DNA from: Anaeramoeba flamelloides
Lineage: Eukaryota; Metamonada; Anaeramoebidae
Assembly: GCA_027625915.1 (NCBI GenBank)
Contig: JANTQA010000063.1
Span: 6,467,501-6,531,500, forward strand
Direction: 5' to 3'
DNA length: 64,000 nt
The notes below the pieces were generated by a model. The model had not been told where the DNA came from and made no database searches. It saw nothing but the letters and a program-made list of their open reading frames with translations. This document shows positions 57,818 to 64,000 of the stretch, piece after piece; the stretch's first letter is position 1; each line of letters begins with the position of its first letter. Both the position numbers and the translations under genes were made by a program.

Positions 57818-60800
57818 ATGTCTCACAAATCTAGAAATTATAAAAAAAAGTACAAAACAGCCAAAATGAAGCGAAAAAAAAGGCGCACACACCACAGATC
57901 GTCTTCTTCGCCAATAACCTCAAGCCCATCGTCGTCGCTTCTGGACTCTTCTTCCTTTTCTCCACCACCCGACTCTTCGTCTTCAGAGTCATCCTCGTCC
58001 CCGATTTCCTCGCCGATTTTGAGAAGATCGAACAACGATCATAACACATCTTTTTCTTCGCATTATGAAAACAAAAAACGTACAAGCTCTCATAATAACT
58101 CCAAAAATTCACACAAAAATTTCTCAAATAAGAATGAAATAATGCCCCAAGAATTCTTACAGGATGAAAACGATATTGAAAAGGCATTGGATTATCTTGA
58201 AGAAGTGAAAAGGTAATAACTTTTATTTTTAAATTATTTTTTTTTTTTTTTATTTATTTTTTCACAACAAAGGCGCTTGATTGGAAATATCATTTTTTTT
58301 GTTTGATTCAAAATCATTCCAAACCAAGAAATAATTCCACCTAGAATCGTAAAATGTGGGGGTAACAAACAGTTTCTTTTATTTTCTGATATTTGAAAAT
58401 TCATTCAACCCCTCTTCCATCCAAAAAATAAAGCTTTTTATTTTTATCAAAAAATTCAAAAAAAAAAAAAAAAATTCAAAAAAAAAAATAAAAACAAAGC
58501 AAACTAGGATCTTACATAAAATCGTTTACATTTGGAATTTTAATTCCACTTTTTTTCAAAACAAAACGATTTGTTCGAATTTTGTTTTTGTAATTAAAAA
58601 ACCAAACAAGAATTATTTTTTTCCCTTGTTTCTTTTTTTGTGAAAAATTAAAAAAAAAAACAAAAAAAAAAAAAGAAAACCAATTTGATTTTAAAGCACC
58701 AAGAGAATCCGCCTTTTGTTTCAATTTCGTTTTATTTTTTCGGATTGATCTTTTTTTTTTTTTTTTTAATGGAAGGATACTTTCTCAATTTTTTAGTTAA
58801 ATCCTTCATTTTTTCTCCTTTTAAATTTTGCTTTGTCGAACAATAACCGACGATTCAAAGATATAAAATCTCGTAATACTTGTCTCACTAATTCTAAATT
58901 TCTCCGATTGGTACACTTTGCATTTTCTCATAACGAAAAAATCACGCATTTTGGGGTTCAATTTTTCGAAATCAAAAAAAAAAACTTCTTTTGAGATCAA
59001 ATTTTTTAAAGTTTTTTCTTTTATATTTTTGTTTTCTTTGGTTAAGTTCTTACTTTGATATTTGTAATGATCTTTCTTAACCCTCAAATAATTCTAATTT
59101 ATATTTATATTTGATTATTTAATTAAAAAAAAAAAAAAAAAAAAATATTGATTTATTACTATAAAAATATAGACAATTTTCTGATAAACCAAGAGTTTAC
59201 GAAAGATTTTTACAATTGATGAGCGATTTCAAAAATGATCGAATCAATACAGGTGAAGTAATAATTCAAATTCGGAAATTATTTCATGGGCACACTGATT
59301 TGATTCAACACTTCAACTCATTTCTACCACAACAACCAAAATCAATTGAAAATGTGGCAGTTGGTTATGTTTCTAAAATTAAAGAGCGCTTTACAATGAA
59401 TTCAAAAATATATCGTTTATTTGTTTCAAAATTACATTCCTATCAGCATGGGAAATTGTCTTTAGATCAAGTAAATTATTTGCTTTTTTTTTTTTTTTTT
59501 TTTTTTTTTTTGGTGTGGATTAGTGCTCTTTTCTTTTTCATCTTGAAAAAATGCTCACTTTTGGATTTATGGTTCTTGAAAATTCTTTTAGTTTTTTTTT
59601 TAAATTGACATTTCTTGCAATTCTTAAAACTGATAAAATCAGATGTAAATAATTAAAAATTTTTCTCTTTACTCAAAAAGGCAGCTTAATTAAACCTCTC
59701 AAAATATCATTTCTAATTGATCTTGAAAAGATCTTTGTATTTGTTCAACCATTAATCCGGAAAAATTTATTTGTAACTTGGAATAAAAACTTTCATTTAT
59801 TTCGTCTTCGGGGGTGTTTGGATATTTTTCAACTCATTATAAGAAAAATATATTTGTGATCTTGAAATAAAACACTTGCATTTATTAATTGGAACATAAC
59901 TGTATTTCATTTATGAAAAAGCCTTTTGACTATATATTTTTAATTTGTTGATTAATAAAACTAAATTTGTCATCAGAAATGAGCAATTGGTAAAATAATA
60001 GGGTAGAATTTTCCAAAAGCAAGTCATAAATTTTTTTTCAAATATTCTTTCATAAAAAGTCATCTTTCCAATTTAAATCAACCCAATAAAAATAATAAAA
60101 TGAAAATTTTTGCTATTTAAAATTAAAAAAAATATTTTGAGGATTACATACAACTTTAAGGAACCTGAATTTTTCATTTTTTGATCCTTTGTAAATTTAC
60201 AGCTTGAAAAATATACTTTTTGAAAATCTGCTTTTTTTTATCTCTAATAATGTTCATTACAAATTCATAGTAGACAAAGTTAAAAATTCAGCAATTTGAT
60301 TTTGAAAAAAATTTAAAACATTTTAATGGGGGTGTATTTAAAGAAAGAAATACCTAAATATATTTGGTGTACTTTTAGCATCACATTAAATCCTGTAGCA
60401 AGCAACTTATATAAAAACTCATTCTATATTTGACATAATTGTTAATTGTTTGAATTTATTTTTTTCCATAGATATTAATTATGATCTTAAAACTATTTAA
60501 TTTGTTATAAACTCCAGATCAATCATACTAAAGTTTCTAAAATTTAAAAAATTTTGAGTAACCAGCAAAATATTATTATTGTATATATATATGTGTGTGT
60601 GTGTGTGTATAAGTATATTATTCACTAATTAATGTATGATAATTTATAACTTTATAATAACTTTTAACAAAATAATTTAATTGATTATCATGTTTTAAAG
60701 ATAAATCTATAAATTTCAATTAACTCATAAGAATTTTTTTTTTTTTTTTTTTTTTTTTTGTGAATGTTTATTAAAAATCAAAATCAAAAAACTTTTCAAA

Positions 60801-61812
60801 ATATTCAGAAATACAAAAAAATTAAATAATAATTTTTTTTTTTTTTTCATATTAATTCATATATATTTAATAAAAAATATAAAATTAATTTTTTAATTTT
60901 CAAAAATATATTTCAAAGATTTGTTCACATGTTTCACAACTTTTTGAAGGCCACGATGATTTAATTCAAGGATTTATTGTATTTTTACCAGATCCTGATA
61001 GTTATGAATTCTCAGATGGGATGCTCAGAAAAAAAAAACATAATTCACAATTTTCAAAAAATAAAATTAAATACAAAATTAATAAAAATAAAAATAATCA
61101 TGGCAAAGTGAAGAAAAAGCATGAAGATGAAGATGAGGAAATAATAGAAGAAATGAAAGAAATTAAAGATGACGACGATGAGAATGATAACCAAGAAATT
61201 AATGCAAATTTAAAATTAATTTCAATGTCTGATTCGAACAGTGATTTTTCTGATAGGCAAATAACTGAAAATTCAAGAAAAAGAAAGTTTAAAAAGCATC
61301 AAAAAAGCACACAAATATTTAATGAATCCGAAGAATCTAATGAAAATACAATTTACAAACAAAGCAACCGCCACCAACAACAATCACAACAATTCCTTAT
61401 AGAAGATCAAAAAATACAAAAAAAGCAAGAAGAATCTGAAGGTTTAGATTTTATGGAATCGTCAACAAATTCAAAGAATATTATTAATAGTAATTTAATT
61501 TCAACAAAAAATGCACAATCCCTTTTTAAAAAAATTAAAGAAAAAATATCAAAAGATTATTATCAACAATTATTAAAATTAATTGATTTATATTCGCTTC
61601 AATTAATTTCCAAAAATGATCTTATGCTATATGCCAAAAATTTGATCAATAAAAAAAAAAATTTCCAATTATTCCAATATTTTAAGCAGTTATTGTATTA
61701 CGGCGATTTAAAATATCAAAATTGGGACGGTGAAGTTTTAATTCCAATACGAGAATTAGATTTTCGAAAATTAAAATCATATGGCCCTTCTTATAAATTA
61801 TTACCAAAAAAC
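57818..61812 (+). CDS. SIN3: SIN3 transcriptional co-repressor, 5' three exons (3' part outside window)
   Basis: Exons 57818-58212, 59173-59470 and 60919-61812 join in frame to give 529 codons. Residues 1-110 are basic/Ser-rich (KRKKRRTHHRSSSS). PAH1 spans about 114-178 (ALDYLEEVKR, then QFSDKPRVYERFLQLM, LFHGHTDLIQHFNSFLP), split by intron 1. PAH2 spans about 191-258 (YVSKIKERF, SLDQ then ICSHVSQLFEGHDDLI, GFIVFLPD), split by intron 2. After an acidic/Gln linker comes PAH3 at about 430-488 (LFKKIKEKISKDYYQQLLKL) and the start of the HDAC-interaction region (LDFRKLKSYGPSYKLLPKN), cut by a GTAAAT donor. In the family the next residues are YP-P-CSGR; they are absent from the rest of the window, so exon 4 lies beyond 64000. 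Role: scaffold binding repressors through PAH domains and Rpd3-type deacetylases. Confidence 0.92.
58213..59172 (+). other. SIN3 intron 1 (960 nt)
   Basis: GTAATA donor splitting an Arg codon and AAATATAG acceptor. Very AT-rich; contains a long A-run near 59125. The frames in it are not conserved. Confidence 0.85.
59471..60918 (+). other. SIN3 intron 2 (1448 nt)
   Basis: GTAAAT donor and TTCAAAG acceptor, phase 0. Holds a T-run (59483-59510), a relic resembling SLIKPLKISFLIDLEKIF (59680-59770), a (TA)n(TG)n microsatellite (60581-60610) and another T-run (60736-60760). Confidence 0.85.
60581..60610. repeat. (TA)n(TG)n microsatellite
   Basis: Compound dinucleotide tract inside SIN3 intron 2. 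Confidence 0.9.
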
Positions 61813-62750
61813 GTAAATATTATTTTCCATCTTTTCACTTTCTTTCTCCCTTTTTTTCCTTTCTTTTTATTTGTTTACTTACATTTGTTTCCCTTCCCAT
61901 CGTCCTTTTTTTTGTTCTTTCTTTTGTTCTTTTTCTTATTTCTATTTCCATTTCCATCTATACCATCACTTTCCTTTCCTTTACTTTAATTTTAAAATTT
62001 TAACCTAAGGAGAAAAGTAATCGAAACACGTTTTAAATATATTTTATTTTATATTTGAAAAAAACTGTGTTTATTAAGGATTAAAATCTATTATAACAAA
62101 AAAAGAATCCAAAAAACATTTCTTAAAATATTTGTAATAAGATGCAAAAAAATAAATTTTAACATTATTTTAATAATAAATAATAATAAAAACTTCTCAT
62201 TTTGGTAATAAAAATAATAAAATGATAAAGATATTATGATATATTTTAATCATTATTCATTTAATAACTTCCATACAAATAAGATATTTCCAGAAAAGGT
62301 GAGATATATTAATTTTGAAACTGCCTTATATTAAACAAAATTATTATATGACTATTTAAATATTTAAAATTGTTATTCATTAACTATTTATTCCTAATAT
62401 TAAACCAATTTGTTTGTTCATTTTGGAATTACTTTGAGTAAAATATTTAAAATTTCCCAATCTCATTTTTAAATGTTATATTTTCAGTGAGAAAAACTGA
62501 GGTGCTATTTATGTCTTTTATTTCATAAACAGTTTTTTCAGAAGATGGTTAATATCCACAAAAAGGGAAATAGAATAAGAAACTGTTAAACATATTTTTT
62601 TCTTTGCAAAAAAAAAAAAAAAAAAAAAAATTCGGAGTTTACCATGCTTACTTTATTTAATAAAATTTTATCCCACATAGATATAAAAAAAAAAAAAAAT
62701 GACATTTTTTCATCCACATGGGTAATTTTCAATTTTTTTAGATTTTGGAA
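61813..62750 (+). other. SIN3 intron 3, visible part
   Basis: Begins GTAAAT. Pyrimidine-rich first 170 bases, then AT-rich DNA. The intron continues to at least 64000 and includes the LINE tail and hairpin array A9 below. Confidence 0.7.
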
Positions 62751-62754
62751 TTTA

Positions 62755-62965
62755 TAATATTCATTTTCATGGTATAAAAATAATCTTTTATTTCATATTA
62801 TTAACAGAAAAGACTCCATAACTTTATTAGCCCTGGTGGAAAATAAAAGTATATGGAAATCTTTAAAAAAATTTATAAATCACAATTTAGGAATTAGGGC
62901 AAACAAGAGGAACTAAAAACTCCTCCCTTAAACAATAAACAAAAAAAAATAAAATAAAAATAATC
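62755..62965 (+). mobile_element. LINE 3'-end remnant F
   Basis: The frame SITLLALVENKSIWKSLKKF leads to LGIRANKRN and a stop, matching the final codons of copy A. It is followed by a 5-bp stem-loop (62907-62925) and an A-rich tail. Open over its whole short length, and lacking the array that interrupts copy E at the equivalent point. Confidence 0.7.
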
Positions 62966-63094
62966 TTTTTTTAATGATAAGAATAAAATAAAAACCAAAT
63001 ATTGCATTTGTGTAAAGAATATTTCTATTCTGAAAGAATTAAAGATATTAATCATTTTCTTTTGAACACAGATCAATAAGTATCTTGAACTGTT

Positions 63095-63660
63095 ATAGAG
63101 TGCCCATGTTTTCCAGGTTTCAAAAGAATCGAGTAAAATCTTTGGTTTCACTCAATTCTTTTGAAATGTGGAAAAGCTAATGGCAGCTTTTTTGTGGTTT
63201 TTTATTTTATTTCGAAAATCTATTGATTTTCGTTAGGTTTTTTTGAGTTTTCTATTTCGTTGGAAAATCGATAGATTTTCGTTAGGTTTTTTTTACTTTT
63301 CGAAATAAACAGAAAATTTTTATAAATTTTCGGTTTATTTCTAAAGTAAAAAAAACCTAGAACACTTCACAAATAAAATAGAAAACCTCAAAAAAACCTA
63401 GAACACTTCACAAATAAAGAGAAAAACTTTAGAAAATCTAACGAAGTGTGTCCTTGGTTTTTCAAAATTCAAAAGAATTGAGTAAAATCAATAGATTTTA
63501 CAAATAAACAGAAAACTCAAGAAAACCAAAATGGCCGTTTTCCAGAATTTAAAAGAATAGAGTAAAATCTTTAATCATCTCTATTATTTTGAATTCTCAA
63601 AAACCTAACCTGTTATTTTTTTTTTCACGAAGAAATTAAAAAGAAAATTTAAAAAATGAT
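63095..63660. repeat. Modular hairpin array A9
   Basis: Starts TTATAGAGTGCCCATG. H1-type hairpins (TTTCAAAAGAATCGAG / TCAATTCTTTTGAAA), ATCTATTGATTTTCG modules, AAATAAACAGAAAATTT / AAATTTTCGGTTTATTT, and CCTAGAACACTTCACAAATA repeated twice. Lies about 130 bp downstream of LINE tail F, inside SIN3 intron 3. Confidence 0.75.
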
Positions 63661-64000
63661 CTTTTTTTACAGCTACTTGTAAAATTTGAACATAAAATCT
63701 CTTCCAATTTTGAAATATTTTGTAACTTTTCCAAAACCATATTTCAAAAATTTTTCAAAAAACAAGATAAAAAGAACAGTAATGATGAAAATTTTGAAAT
63801 TAAATTCTTTTAATTTTAAACAAGATACCTTTTCATAAATTCTTTGAACGAAAGTATAACTTTTTTGTTGTGTTTTTAGAAATTCTTTTTTTTATTTTTT
63901 TTTTAGTTAGTTTGGAATTATTAATTTAATTATTATTAAATATTAAAAAAAAAAAAAAAAAACAAATAAATAAATAGTATCAAAACTTACCTTGCGAAGG

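Noticed and set aside
1-64000. Retroviral, LTR or Polinton-type element
   Set aside because: No long direct terminal repeats, protease, integrase, capsid or protein-primed polymerase sequence was recognised; the RT fragments are LINE-type.

Overview
The window is nuclear DNA of a very AT-rich microbial eukaryote. Evidence: spliceosomal introns (GTAAGT, GTATGT, GTAATA or GTAAAT donors; ATATAG or AAAG acceptors), an intron-bearing Pol III tRNA gene, and eukaryote-only families (Sin3, UAS/UBX protein, alpha-kinase, SANT protein). The acidic/basic Glu-Lys runs, the large ephrin-receptor-like Cys-rich membrane protein with SBBP repeats, and the vWA/alpha-kinase/SPRY protein suggest a free-living amoeboid protist, possibly Anaeramoeba-like. 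That assignment is an inference from style only. Genes read cleanly with the standard code. LAYOUT: (1) 1-7331, minus: a FAF2/UBXD8-like UAS-domain gene that leaves the window at its left edge, with a 6.4 kb first intron. (2) 7.4-15.8 kb: LINE remnants, two modular hairpin arrays, a tRNA-Ile(UAU) gene with an intron, and AT-rich filler. (3) 15.85-27.25 kb, plus: a two-exon gene for a 1547-residue secretory-pathway membrane protein, with a 6.8 kb intron packed with nested repeats. (4) 27.3-41.4 kb: a repeat graveyard with a broken LINE carrying Tc1-like palindromic MITEs, TTAA-flanked palindromes, nested inverted-repeat elements and a second candidate tRNA gene. (5) 41.87-43.38 kb, minus: SANT/Myb-like protein. 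(6) 47.06-51.44 kb, minus: vWA, alpha-kinase, SPRY and zinc-ribbon protein in one 1460-codon exon. (7) 57.82 kb to beyond 61.81 kb, plus: SIN3 co-repressor, exons 1-3, continuing past the right edge. The host genes have unrelated jobs (ERAD/UBX, cell surface, chromatin twice, signalling); nothing suggests an operon-like cluster. MOST UNUSUAL: nine arrays of different perfect or near-perfect hairpin modules, joined by short CTAG/CTAAC borders and roughly 10-bp AGTGCC-type spacers. At least three and probably four interrupt LINE copies, and one LINE copy gives a rough empty-site comparison, so the arrays appear to be mobile. Second, four LINE 3' ends carry a stem-loop at the same place whose paired bases change together between copies. 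No retrovirus, LTR element or Polinton was recognised.
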